Assembly (NCBI GenBank): GCA_014859755.1
Contig: JACUTO010000030.1
Location: forward strand, 1-12,978
Source of the DNA: Candidatus Bathyarchaeota archaeon
GTDB taxonomy: Archaea > Thermoproteota > Bathyarchaeia > Bathyarchaeales > Bathyarchaeaceae
Reading direction: 5' to 3'
Length of the DNA stretch: 12,978 nt
The notes under the pieces: model-generated
The model's database searches: none
The model's input: only the letters and a program-made list of their open reading frames with translations
What the model was told of the DNA's origin: nothing
Translations under genes and position numbers: made by a program
Part shown: piece by piece, positions 1 to 7,174 of the stretch
Numbering within the stretch: position 1 is the stretch's first letter
Layout of the letters: every line of letters begins with the position of its first letter

Positions 1-2
1 GA

Positions 3-1268
3 TCATTCAAAAGTTGCTTTTATTATGTCCTTTGGGTTCCAAGTTCCTTGCGCAACCTTTGGCACGAAGTCTTCTAGACGTGCAGGAGGAAAACTCAATT
101 TTTTATTCTTTTCAGCGGCCATGTAGCAGGCCATTAAGAGTTCGACTACGAAAACTCCGTCTTTCCATGTTTCCCGGGGCATTTTTCCATTCAGAAAACT
201 TTCAACCATATGTCTGTGTTCTTCCGTATACCCATATGTGGAGGTCTCATCAGGTAAAACTGGCATAAAACCTTGTTCAGCCGCCTGTTTTTCTACTAAA
301 TCTTCCCCGCTTGGACCTTTGATTTCTCGACTGAAGAAAATTTTCATTTCTGGATTTAGGGAATCAATCTGCATGTAATATTCTGGTCCTAATAACTCGA
401 GATAAACTCGTTCGCCTGGAACGAAGCTCCAAGAAGTGGACAGCTCACTCAATACCAATAATCCCTCTTTGGTCTCGTAAACTATGCTTGCCCTTCCCAT
501 GTCCTCAGCTGGCTTTTTCGAATAATCAATTTCTCCTTTAGTCATCTCTCTCAGTCTTTCTACATACTTCGGTCTGCTACTCCATTTTAATGAAGCTATT
601 TCAGCTGATACAGCCCGGGGAATTAGAGCTTCTTTCTCCTCATTAGGGGCAGTTAACAAGAACCTAGCAGCCTCGATGCTATGACACAGCATATCATTTA
701 ATGCTCCTCCACCTTGACGTGAAGCATCCCAGAACCACGCTGTGTGCGGTCCTCCATGTTCCTCGGAGCATCTTGCAAGATATGGACGACCAGCAATGTT
801 TGCACCTCTTTTCCACAAAATTTCTTTACCTTTAACTAGCGATGGCATAAAAACTTGATTTTCCAAGTAGCCATGTAGCATACTTGCCTTCTCCACCATC
901 TCTAACATCAGCCGTGCCTCTTTCACGTTACGACCCAACGGTTTCTCACATACTAACCCTACAAGTTCAGCTCGCCCTTGAGTAACTTCCTCGGTTATCG
1001 CTTTCACTACTGGAATTCTAGCGTAATTCGGCACAGTTATCCATATAGCATCAACTTTCGGATCTTTAGCCATTTCTGAAACATCCCTGTAGACTTTGGG
1101 GTTGCCTACGCCAAGTTCTCTGCATAATGCGGCTGTGGTCTTCGCTCGCTCTTCTTCAAGATCGCAGATGGCTGTTATGTCTGCATGCCTCACTCCTCTC
1201 CAAGCTTTCGCATGGTAGGTATTAACTACCCAACCTGTGCCTACAAATCCAACTCCAAGCCTTTTCAT
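3..1268 (-). CDS. Gfo/Idh/MocA-family NAD(P)-dependent dehydrogenase (sugar/polyol oxidoreductase)
   Basis: 421 residues, complete: ATG at 1268, TGA at 3-5. The family oxidises or reduces a hydroxyl of sugars, inositols or sugar phosphates with NAD(P) in the cytoplasm. The N-terminus holds a Rossmann fold (residues about 4-20, GFVGTG followed by WVV), then the family signature EKP at residues 108-110, whose Lys is the usual catalytic residue, and a GGGALNDMLCHS segment at 187-198 with Asp192 and His196 in the places of the family's Asp/His pair. The C-terminal part ends in the usual HRHMVESFLNG stretch. It lies 37 bases downstream of the iron-sulfur protein gene on the same strand with no obvious promoter between, so it is probably the last gene of that operon within the window. 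Only a weak GGTAA stands ahead of the ATG. The substrate cannot be told. Inositol, glucose-type sugars or a sugar phosphate are all possible; the family assignment is secure. Confidence 0.93.
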   Translation of the reverse strand: MKRLGVGFVGTGWVVNTYHAKAWRGVRHADITAICDLEEERAKTTAALCRELGVGNPKVYRDVSEMAKDPKVDAIWITVPNYARIPVVKAITEEVTQGRAELVGLVCEKPLGRNVKEARLMLEMVEKASMLHGYLENQVFMPSLVKGKEILWKRGANIAGRPYLARCSEEHGGPHTAWFWDASRQGGGALNDMLCHSIEAARFLLTAPNEEKEALIPRAVSAEIASLKWSSRPKYVERLREMTKGEIDYSKKPAEDMGRASIVYETKEGLLVLSELSTSWSFVPGERVYLELLGPEYYMQIDSLNPEMKIFFSREIKGPSGEDLVEKQAAEQGFMPVLPDETSTYGYTEEHRHMVESFLNGKMPRETWKDGVFVVELLMACYMAAEKNKKLSFPPARLEDFVPKVAQGTWNPKDIIKATFE

Positions 1269-1305
1269 GCATATTACCAGAAACTTATTACATAATTCTC
1301 TCTAC

Positions 1306-2616
1306 TTAACGATTCTGATCTTTTGAGCCAATTGGTTCAAGTAGAATTTCTGCGACGTCCAAGACTTTCATGTTGCATTTCTCAATGGCGCTCATTCCAT
1401 CCTCCAAGATCTGGGTGCATATGGGACACGCTACTGCAAGTACATTGACATGCGTGTCGCAAGCCTGCTTTGCTCGTTCATTCTCTAGTCGGGGTTTGTG
1501 TAAGGGTTCGTACCATATACCTCCTCCTCCACCGCCGCAACAATAAGAATTCTGATGTGACAGTCTCATTTCGACCAAGTTAGCTCCTGCTGCTCGGAGT
1601 ATCTCCCGAGGAGCATCGTAAATGTCATTTATTCTGCCCAAATAACAGGGATCGTGAAAAGTCACGTTTTTGTCGAATTTATGATTTATGTTCACGCTCT
1701 TGTCGTGTATGAGATCCATAATAAACTCGGTATAATGCTGAACCTCAAGGTCTAATCTGGACCACTCTTCTCCTAAAAATGCAGGATAGTCATTGAGAAA
1801 AGCATCGTAGTCATGAGGAGAGAGGCAAATAACATTCTTAATTTCATATTTACGGAAGAGTTCGAAATTACGTCTGGCGAGTTCCCCGAACAGACCTCCC
1901 TCTCCGAGTCTGAGAACGTCCCCACCACTATCCTCCTCTTCATTGCCAAAAATACAAAAATCGATGTTGGCAGCGCGTAGAATCTTAGCAAATGCTTGCG
2001 CCGTTCTCTGATTTCGCTCATTGTAAGAGGCGATGGAACCCACATAGAATAATGTTCCGCATCTCTCATCCCTTGCTCTCTTGACATGAAAATTGAGTCC
2101 CTTCGTAAATGCATCACGCTTACTTCGGGGTCTGCCTTCTGGGTTGCCGTACAAGTGAATATTATTCAGGACATCCCGAATTGCAGGGGGAGGAACTCCT
2201 TTCTCCACAATCAGGCTTCTTAGCGACTCCGTTATCCCTAAAATGTCGATTTTGCGATCCACAAATTTATTGTGTGGAAAACTATCCCAAGTTTCGGGGT
2301 CAAGTGCTAAGCAATGCATTTGGCAATTTCCGCAAAGAGTACATGCATATAAAGAGTCTACAAACTCCTCGGAAACATTTTGGGCATCAATTTTTCCTTC
2401 TAAAATTACCCTCGCGATTATATTTCTTCCTCTCGCTGTAAAGGAATCAAATCCACCAGTATTCTCACGAATAGGACATATCAAATCTGTGTCGTCTCTA
2501 GCTCTCACCATATTCCTACAGTATCCGCACCTAGCACATAGATAGACATCTTTCTTATAGTTCTCCAGACTCCTTCCTTTTCTCCTTCGTTTTGTGGTTC
2601 TTTCTCTTAAGTGCAT
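1306..2616 (-). CDS. Iron-sulfur protein of GlcF/HdrD type with two CCG domains, the first degenerate
   Basis: 436 residues from ATG 2616. This start is preferred because an AGAGGAA Shine-Dalgarno (2625-2631) lies about 8-10 bases upstream. A TTG at 2640 would add 8 residues and overlap the FAD-oxidase gene. Likely role: electron-transfer partner of the neighbouring FAD oxidase, as GlcF is to GlcD or as in HdrD-like proteins. Two 4Fe-4S motifs are visible: Cys27, 30, 33 with Cys47-Pro, and Cys92, 95, 98, 102. The C-terminal CCG domain is intact (Cys324, Cys359-Cys360, Cys397, Cys400), fitting the C-x31-39-CC-x35-36-CxxC pattern. The N-terminal CCG domain keeps that spacing but has Ser194, Asp229-Ser230, Ser266 and Asp269 in place of the cysteines, so it should not bind the special cluster. 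There are no membrane segments. The gene starts 2 bases after the oxidase stop codon, indicating translational coupling. Confidence 0.9.
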   Translation of the reverse strand: MHLRERTTKRRRKGRSLENYKKDVYLCARCGYCRNMVRARDDTDLICPIRENTGGFDSFTARGRNIIARVILEGKIDAQNVSEEFVDSLYACTLCGNCQMHCLALDPETWDSFPHNKFVDRKIDILGITESLRSLIVEKGVPPPAIRDVLNNIHLYGNPEGRPRSKRDAFTKGLNFHVKRARDERCGTLFYVGSIASYNERNQRTAQAFAKILRAANIDFCIFGNEEEDSGGDVLRLGEGGLFGELARRNFELFRKYEIKNVICLSPHDYDAFLNDYPAFLGEEWSRLDLEVQHYTEFIMDLIHDKSVNINHKFDKNVTFHDPCYLGRINDIYDAPREILRAAGANLVEMRLSHQNSYCCGGGGGGIWYEPLHKPRLENERAKQACDTHVNVLAVACPICTQILEDGMSAIEKCNMKVLDVAEILLEPIGSKDQNR

Positions 2617-2618
2617 AG

Positions 2619-4052
2619 CTATACTTCCTCTAGGTTGCAAGGCAGTGTTAGTCCGCCGGGGTTCATTATGTTGTTCGGATCTATCGCTTTCTTAACCTTT
2701 ATCAGAAGCTTTCTGTAGATAGGGTTCCTCATGATGGTATAGGGATACCAGATTTTGCCCAACCAATAATTACAGCCTCCATTCTTAGTTATTGCTATTT
2801 CAGCATATTTATCACTTAATTTCTTCACTAAGTCAACTGCTTCTGGATTGCTTTGATCGTAGTATAAAGAAGTTGAGACATGCCCTGCGTTTTTGTGTGC
2901 GATGCTCACAGTAGAATGCGTGATGTTGTGCTTCTTAAGCTCCTCCTCACGTTGATCCAAAAAGGCCATAATAGCTTTCAAGTCTTTTAGAGTATCTCCT
3001 GCAGGAATCATATGGCAGTTCCATTGCCATTGTCCAATTTTCGCTGCCCATCTAGGCAAAAGTTCGAATTTGTAATTCCAATCGTCCTTAGCGTATTTCT
3101 CTGCATCTAAACTCTCTCCTCCCTCCTCCTTCGCTATTTGATTCAAGAGGTTTGCCCTAGCTTCAACAAGTTCGTGAGTTTGATCTTCGACAACGAAGGT
3201 CAACAATGAAACGTATCCTTCTTCCGCCAATTCGGGAGTGTTAACTTCTAAACCGTCTTTGGCAAACCATGCAATATGCTCTGCTTCTCTAGTTTTAAGC
3301 CAACGATAATAGCATTTTTGGCAAGATTCGTAATCTTTGAAACCGTATGCTCCGAACGCATCGTCTATAGCCCTTGGGTACAATCGTAAAGTCACCTCTG
3401 CTATCACGCCAAAGCATCCCCCAGAACCGATAAAAATACCTGCCAAATCTGGACCTATACAATATCTGTAAAATTTTTTGGCGCTGGGATTTACTGCTGA
3501 TCCAGTTTCCAATATTTCACCGTTCGGTAATACTACTTTTAAATTTGTCATATCCTCTGCAACTACGCCGTACCTAGGACTGCCGTAGCCATTACTCTGT
3601 ACGGCAATGCTTCCTCCTACGGTCGACCCGTAGCCGGAGTATGGACCCTTAAAACCCAATTTCCAGCCTTTTTCTTCCACTTCTTTGTTAAGCTTGCCCC
3701 ACGTAGTTCCCGCTTGCACGGTGACAGTTTGCGAATTCTCATCTACTTCTAAGACCTTATTCATGCGAGTTATATCAATTAAGATTGAACTGCGTATTTT
3801 TTCTCCACGACTTCCTCCGCCGTCGGTGCCTCCTCCTCTAACATAAACGGGTATTCTGGCCTCGTTTGCTAGGCGCAGTATTCTTGAAATTTCTTCTAAA
3901 GTGCCCGGTCTTACAACCATGAGTGGCGGTGTTGGATTAATGACATCAAAGATGTTTGAATCCATAGAATAACTCCAGCGAACGTATAAATCGTCTGACA
4001 CATACTTAGGACCAACTATTTCTTTCAGCTTAACTAAAAGAGTCTTCTTCAT
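2619..4052 (-). CDS. FAD-linked oxidase, GlcD / D-lactate dehydrogenase-like (PCMH fold)
   Basis: 477 residues, ATG 4052, TAG stop. The family oxidises 2-hydroxy acids (glycolate, D-lactate, D-2-hydroxyglutarate, aldonic acids) with FAD and hands electrons to a partner. The N-terminal FAD-binding type 4 domain spans about residues 35-225, with PLMVVRPGTLEEI, the glycine-rich VRGGGTDGGG at 71-80, STVGGS at 143-148 and GSGGCFGVI at 209-217. The C-terminal substrate domain has HKNAGH (His386, His391) near where GlcD proteins carry their catalytic histidines, and ends with PNNIMNPGG at 459-467, a hallmark of this group. Length is normal. The gene heads an operon with the iron-sulfur protein and the Gfo/Idh dehydrogenase. 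There is no GlcE-like third subunit. It has its own TATA-like promoter and a GGGTGTAAA ribosome-binding segment, so it can be expressed apart from the transporter. The exact hydroxy acid is unknown. Confidence 0.92.
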   Translation of the reverse strand: MKKTLLVKLKEIVGPKYVSDDLYVRWSYSMDSNIFDVINPTPPLMVVRPGTLEEISRILRLANEARIPVYVRGGGTDGGGSRGEKIRSSILIDITRMNKVLEVDENSQTVTVQAGTTWGKLNKEVEEKGWKLGFKGPYSGYGSTVGGSIAVQSNGYGSPRYGVVAEDMTNLKVVLPNGEILETGSAVNPSAKKFYRYCIGPDLAGIFIGSGGCFGVIAEVTLRLYPRAIDDAFGAYGFKDYESCQKCYYRWLKTREAEHIAWFAKDGLEVNTPELAEEGYVSLLTFVVEDQTHELVEARANLLNQIAKEEGGESLDAEKYAKDDWNYKFELLPRWAAKIGQWQWNCHMIPAGDTLKDLKAIMAFLDQREEELKKHNITHSTVSIAHKNAGHVSTSLYYDQSNPEAVDLVKKLSDKYAEIAITKNGGCNYWLGKIWYPYTIMRNPIYRKLLIKVKKAIDPNNIMNPGGLTLPCNLEEV

Positions 4053-4080
4053 TTCACTTTACACCCTACCGTGGGATAAT

Positions 4081-4094
4081 ATGACATGCGTCAT
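4081..4094. promoter_or_regulatory. Inverted repeat, candidate operator of the FAD-oxidase operon
   Basis: ATGAC-ATGC-GTCAT is a perfect inverted repeat with 5-base arms and a 4-base spacer. It lies between the candidate TATA box (4096-4107) and the expected transcription start (near 4074) of the minus-strand oxidase operon. That position suits a repressor that blocks polymerase. The regulator is not in the window. Short arms mean chance is possible. Confidence 0.4.
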
Positions 4095-4095
4095 T

Positions 4096-4107
4096 CTTAT
4101 TTTTACT
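4096..4107 (-). promoter_or_regulatory. Archaeal TATA-like promoter of the FAD-oxidase operon
   Basis: On the minus strand the sequence reads AGTAAAAATAAG, an AT-rich TATA-like box. It is centred about 50 bases before the ATG at 4052, which places transcription start near 4074 and leaves a leader of about 20 bases that carries GGGTGTAAA as ribosome-binding site. The 109-base gap to the transporter ATPase gene also argues for a separate transcription unit. Confidence 0.45.
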
Positions 4108-4161
4108 CTGACTTCGCGCACACATCCGTCGTACGCGTTCGAAAGGTGTATTTCTAGGGGT

Positions 4162-5268
4162 TTAGTTTGCCACCTTGACGTGCTTGGGAAGCCCTAAGCG
4201 TTTTTGGGTCTTCTCGTCAAAGATGTGGAGCTTCTTTTCGTCGAATGTTATCCATATGTCATCGCCAGTGGAGAGGCCCACCGTGGATTTGGCTATTAAC
4301 GTGAGGGGGACTCCACCGAGATCCAGTGAGAGGATAGATTCGCGGCCCAACGGTTCCATAACCTCGATTTTGGCTTTAATGGCATGTGGCGCCTTCTTAC
4401 TCGAAATAACGAAGTCTTCGGGCCGCACGCCTAATATTACTTCTGTGCTGGATGATTCCTTTGCTATTTCGGGCGAAACTGGATACTGGAATACGCCTGC
4501 ATCCATGAAGAATTCGCCATTTTTTTCTACGAGAGTTCCTTTCAGCATGTTCATCGCTGGGCTTCCGATAAAACCTGCAACAAACACGTTCGCTGGATAT
4601 TCATAGACCTGCTGAGGAGTACCCACTTGCTGCAGGATTCCCTTGTTTTGTATAGCGATTCTGGAGCCCAGCGTCATAGCTTCTTCTTGGTCGTGGGTGA
4701 CGTAAATTGTGGTGATGTTGAGTTTATGATGCAACTTCCGCAACTCTGTTCTCATGACGACTCGTAGCTTAGCGTCTAAGTTGCTGAGCGGCTCATCCAT
4801 CAAGAAGAGTTGGGGTTCCCTAATCCAGGCTCGTCCCAACGCCACCCTCTGCTGTTGTCCCCCGCTCAGTTGACGGGGTTTCCTGTTCAGTAGGTTCTCT
4901 ATCTTGAGTAGTTCCGCCACTTCTCGGACCCTTTTCCGGAGTTCTTTCTTGGGCATTTTCCGGAGTTTCATTGGGAACGCGATGTTGTCGAAAACGCTCA
5001 TGTAAGGGTACAATGCGTAGCTTTGGAAGACCATTGCTACATTTCTATCTTTTGGAGAAAGCTCGTTTGCGAGGACATCTCCGATATAGATGTTTCCTGC
5101 GTCGGGAGTTTCCAAGCCAGCGACCAATCTAAGTGTGGTGGTTTTTCCGCAACCCGAGGGTCCTAGCAAAACCAGAAAGTCTCCATCCTCTACGTTCAAG
5201 TTCAAATTATCGACTGCCACAACTTTTCCGAATCTTTTGGTGACGCCCTCGAACCTTACCTCAACCAT
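4162..5268 (-). CDS. Sugar ABC transporter ATPase, MalK/UgpC type (CUT1)
   Basis: 368 residues from ATG 5268. A TTG at 5283 would add five residues but has no ribosome-binding site, and MVEVRFEGVTKRFG is the normal family beginning. Energises sugar import on the inner face of the membrane, pairing with the two permeases next door. Visible motifs: Walker A GPSGCGKT at 36-43, Q-loop FQSYALYP (Gln82), signature LSGGQQQR at 134-141, Walker B LFLMDEP at 154-160, D-loop SNLD at 162-165 and the switch His192 in THDQEEAM. The remaining ~130 residues form the TOBE/OB regulatory domain seen in MalK/UgpC/MsmX proteins (GVRPEDF and later). All catalytic residues are present. It follows the second permease by about 90 bases and is the last transporter gene. 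Such ATPases sometimes serve several importers. The sugar cannot be read from the ATPase. Confidence 0.96.
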   Translation of the reverse strand: MVEVRFEGVTKRFGKVVAVDNLNLNVEDGDFLVLLGPSGCGKTTTLRLVAGLETPDAGNIYIGDVLANELSPKDRNVAMVFQSYALYPYMSVFDNIAFPMKLRKMPKKELRKRVREVAELLKIENLLNRKPRQLSGGQQQRVALGRAWIREPQLFLMDEPLSNLDAKLRVVMRTELRKLHHKLNITTIYVTHDQEEAMTLGSRIAIQNKGILQQVGTPQQVYEYPANVFVAGFIGSPAMNMLKGTLVEKNGEFFMDAGVFQYPVSPEIAKESSSTEVILGVRPEDFVISSKKAPHAIKAKIEVMEPLGRESILSLDLGGVPLTLIAKSTVGLSTGDDIWITFDEKKLHIFDEKTQKRLGLPKHVKVAN

Positions 5269-5305
5269 TGTTGTGCATTCCAACTAGTTTTTCGCGATTC
5301 CCGGT

Positions 5306-5322
5306 TAAAATAGTTGATTTTA
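5306..5322. repeat. Short AT-rich inverted repeat in the permease-ATPase gap
   Basis: TAAAAT-AGTTG-ATTTTA is a perfect inverted repeat with 6-base arms and a 5-base spacer, in the 88-base gap between the second permease and the ATPase. It could be a weak protein site or an RNA hairpin that tunes ATPase expression. Its low complexity makes chance likely. Confidence 0.25.
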
Positions 5323-5356
5323 TTCATAAGAAGTTTCCTCTGATCCCGCAGGATAG

Positions 5357-6211
5357 TTATTTAACTACTCCGAGCACAAAGCTTCTGGCCACATACTTTT
5401 GGATGAAATAACCCAAAGCCAAAATCGGTATAGTGAATATGAACGACCCAGCGGTTATTACTCCCCAAGGCACTTGGTAAGGCCTCTCAAGCAACTCCAC
5501 CAACGCGACTGGAACTGTTTTCGACGTAAAGGTTCTAGTTATCGTGAGGGCGAACATAAACTCGTTCCAAGAATCCAGAAAAGTCAAGATGGCAGTTGTT
5601 CCTAAACCAGGTAAAGCTAGACGCAAGGCAATCCTAATAGCACCTAATCTAGAGGCTCCATCCACCATCGCGGCTTCCTCGAAATCTCTGGGAATTTCAT
5701 CAAAAAAGGACTTCATTAACCAGATGGTAAAGGGCATGATAAAAATTGAATGCGCCAAAATCACGCCAACATGCGTATCCAACAAGCCTAGATTGGACGT
5801 CAAGAGGAATATGGGTATAACGAATGCTACGTAAGGAATCATTCTCGAAATGATCACAAAGCCGAGAAAGTAGCGACTCCCCGGAAACTCGTATCTGGAA
5901 AGCCCATAAGCGGCTAAACTCCCGAAACTCAAGCCGACTGCCAACGCACCACCAGTGATAATTGCGCTGTTCAAGAAAAGATTCAAGAAGGGCACTCTAA
6001 CGAACAAGTCAGCGTAATTCTTAAAGGTTAACTCTGGAGGAATCAAACTGGGAGGAATCGAGAAAATCTTCAACGGAGGCTTTATGGACGTAGAAAACAT
6101 CCAATACAACGGGAACAACACAATTATCAAAGCCACGATCACTGCACCGTAAACGGATGCCCTCTCCAGTATTTTTCGGATGTTCCGTTTTATTCTAACC
6201 TGAACGGTCAC
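5357..6211 (-). CDS. Sugar ABC transporter permease, MalG type
   Basis: 284 residues, GTG start at 6211, TAA stop. One of two membrane subunits forming the translocation channel of the importer. The hydrophobic profile suits six helices: a first helix around 20-40, then ~80-105, ~115-138, ~147-168, a segment after ~200 and one near the C-terminus (~253-270). The coupling loop that contacts the ATPase is the EAA motif at about 179-201 (EEAAMVDGASRLGA ... LALPGL), as in MalG-type permeases. The start is supported by an AAGGTGA ribosome-binding site overlapping the stop codon of the upstream permease, 7 bases before the GTG. The intergenic distance is 7 bases, so the two permeases are translationally coupled. 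Length is typical of MalG-type subunits. Confidence 0.95.
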   Translation of the reverse strand: MTVQVRIKRNIRKILERASVYGAVIVALIIVLFPLYWMFSTSIKPPLKIFSIPPSLIPPELTFKNYADLFVRVPFLNLFLNSAIITGGALAVGLSFGSLAAYGLSRYEFPGSRYFLGFVIISRMIPYVAFVIPIFLLTSNLGLLDTHVGVILAHSIFIMPFTIWLMKSFFDEIPRDFEEAAMVDGASRLGAIRIALRLALPGLGTTAILTFLDSWNEFMFALTITRTFTSKTVPVALVELLERPYQVPWGVITAGSFIFTIPILALGYFIQKYVARSFVLGVVK

Positions 6212-6218
6212 GATTTTC

Positions 6219-7124
6219 TCACCTTCCTATTTTAGAAACTCTCATCATAGCTGCGATCATAATGGCTGTGACCATCAAGGTAATCATAGCCAAAGCAGCT
6301 CCGCTTCCCAGTCTGAAGAACCTAAGGCCTACCTTGTAGGTATAGGTGGGCAAAACTTCTGTGACGTAGGCGGGACCCCCTCCGGTAATTACGTAAACCA
6401 CGTCGAATAGTTTGGTGAACGCGTCTATCGACCGAATCATCAAGGCGACCAAAAGTACACTTTTTAAGGATGGAAGGGTGACGTAACGAAACATTTGCCA
6501 ACTTGAGGCCCCGTCTATTTTCGCCGCTTCGTACCGTTCTTGCGGGATCATGTTGAGCCCCGCATAGATAATCAGCATCATGAACGGGGTTGTTATCCAA
6601 GCATCGGCGATAATCACGGAGTACATGGCTACATTCACGTCGCCAGTCCACACAATGGGTTTTATTCCGATAGAGCTGAGCAAATAGTTGAGGGCGCCAT
6701 AGTCGTAGGCGTAGAGCCACCTCCATGAAAGAGCTCCGACAACAGGGGCAATCATCATTGGCAACGCAAGTATCGTTATTACTACATTCTTCCCTTTGAT
6801 GTTCTTGTTCAGCAACAGAGCTAATCCGAGTCCAGCGAAAAACTCGATTGGAACGCTTAGGGCTGTGAAGAAAAGGGTGTTGCCAAGTATTTTATGGAAT
6901 ATATCTGACGAAAAAAGCGATTCGTAGTTCTGTAGGCCGATGTATTCTTTTTCGGTCGGAGGAACAAGGTTCCATCGGGACAAACTGAGGTCAACGTTGT
7001 AGATTAGTGGGTAAATGTAAACAAGGGCAAGTATGGAGAACGCTGGCAATATCAGCAATATTCCAAATCTGGCTTCTTTTGTTAACTGGAGACTTCTTAG
7101 TTTCTCCATTCTTTTCACTAGCAT
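6219..7124 (-). CDS. Sugar ABC transporter permease, MalF/UgpA type
   Basis: 301 residues from ATG 7124 (MLVKRMEKLRSLQ). A second ATG at 7109 gives MEKLRSLQ and may be used if the TATA-like box at 7140-7150 acts as a promoter, because its expected start (near 7118) falls between the two ATGs. First membrane subunit of the importer: helices near 20-42, 80-105, 113-137, 165-190, 218-240 and 270-295, and the EAA coupling motif at about 199-220 (YEAAKIDGASSWQM ... LPSL). It lacks the extra N-terminal helices of E. coli MalF and is of the short form common in archaea and Gram-positive bacteria. It follows the binding-protein gene by 50 bases and runs into the partner permease after 7 bases. Confidence 0.95.
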   Translation of the reverse strand: MLVKRMEKLRSLQLTKEARFGILLILPAFSILALVYIYPLIYNVDLSLSRWNLVPPTEKEYIGLQNYESLFSSDIFHKILGNTLFFTALSVPIEFFAGLGLALLLNKNIKGKNVVITILALPMMIAPVVGALSWRWLYAYDYGALNYLLSSIGIKPIVWTGDVNVAMYSVIIADAWITTPFMMLIIYAGLNMIPQERYEAAKIDGASSWQMFRYVTLPSLKSVLLVALMIRSIDAFTKLFDVVYVITGGGPAYVTEVLPTYTYKVGLRFFRLGSGAALAMITLMVTAIMIAAMMRVSKIGR

Positions 7125-7139
7125 GTTCTCTAAGATACG

Positions 7140-7162
7140 ATAAATATAAAGAGAAAGGGGGG
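7140..7162 (-). terminator. Pyrimidine-rich intergenic element: possible partial terminator with an internal TATA box
   Basis: Just after the binding-protein stop, the minus strand reads CCCCCCTTTCTCTTTATATT, then TA. Archaeal terminators are often plain T-rich runs, so this may stop some transcripts and make the binding protein more abundant than the permeases. The same stretch includes TTTATATTTA (7140-7150), usable as a TATA box for a secondary permease promoter. Either reading is an inference from composition and position. Confidence 0.35.
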
Positions 7163-7174
7163 ATTAATGTTTTG

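Noticed and set aside
2109..2545. Two overlapping plus-strand frames of about 100 codons opposite the iron-sulfur gene.
   Set aside because: Antisense shadows of a protein with clear cluster motifs; no promoter or protein-like composition.
2616..2640. TTG start at 2640 for the iron-sulfur protein, overlapping the FAD-oxidase gene.
   Set aside because: ATG 2616 has a good AGAGGAA ribosome-binding site at the right distance; the TTG has none and would add an unneeded MQPRGSIA extension.
5268..5283. TTG start at 5283 for the transporter ATPase.
   Set aside because: No ribosome-binding site, and the five extra residues precede the normal family N-terminus MVEVRFEGVTKRFG.
5342..5354. GATCCCGCAGGAT hairpin after the second permease as a terminator.
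   Set aside because: The stem is only four pairs and no T-run follows, so it is too weak to call.
6322..6726. Open frame of 134 codons on the minus strand inside the MalF-type permease.
   Set aside because: It lies wholly inside a well-supported gene in another frame on the same strand, is rich in Arg/His/Cys, and resembles no protein family.
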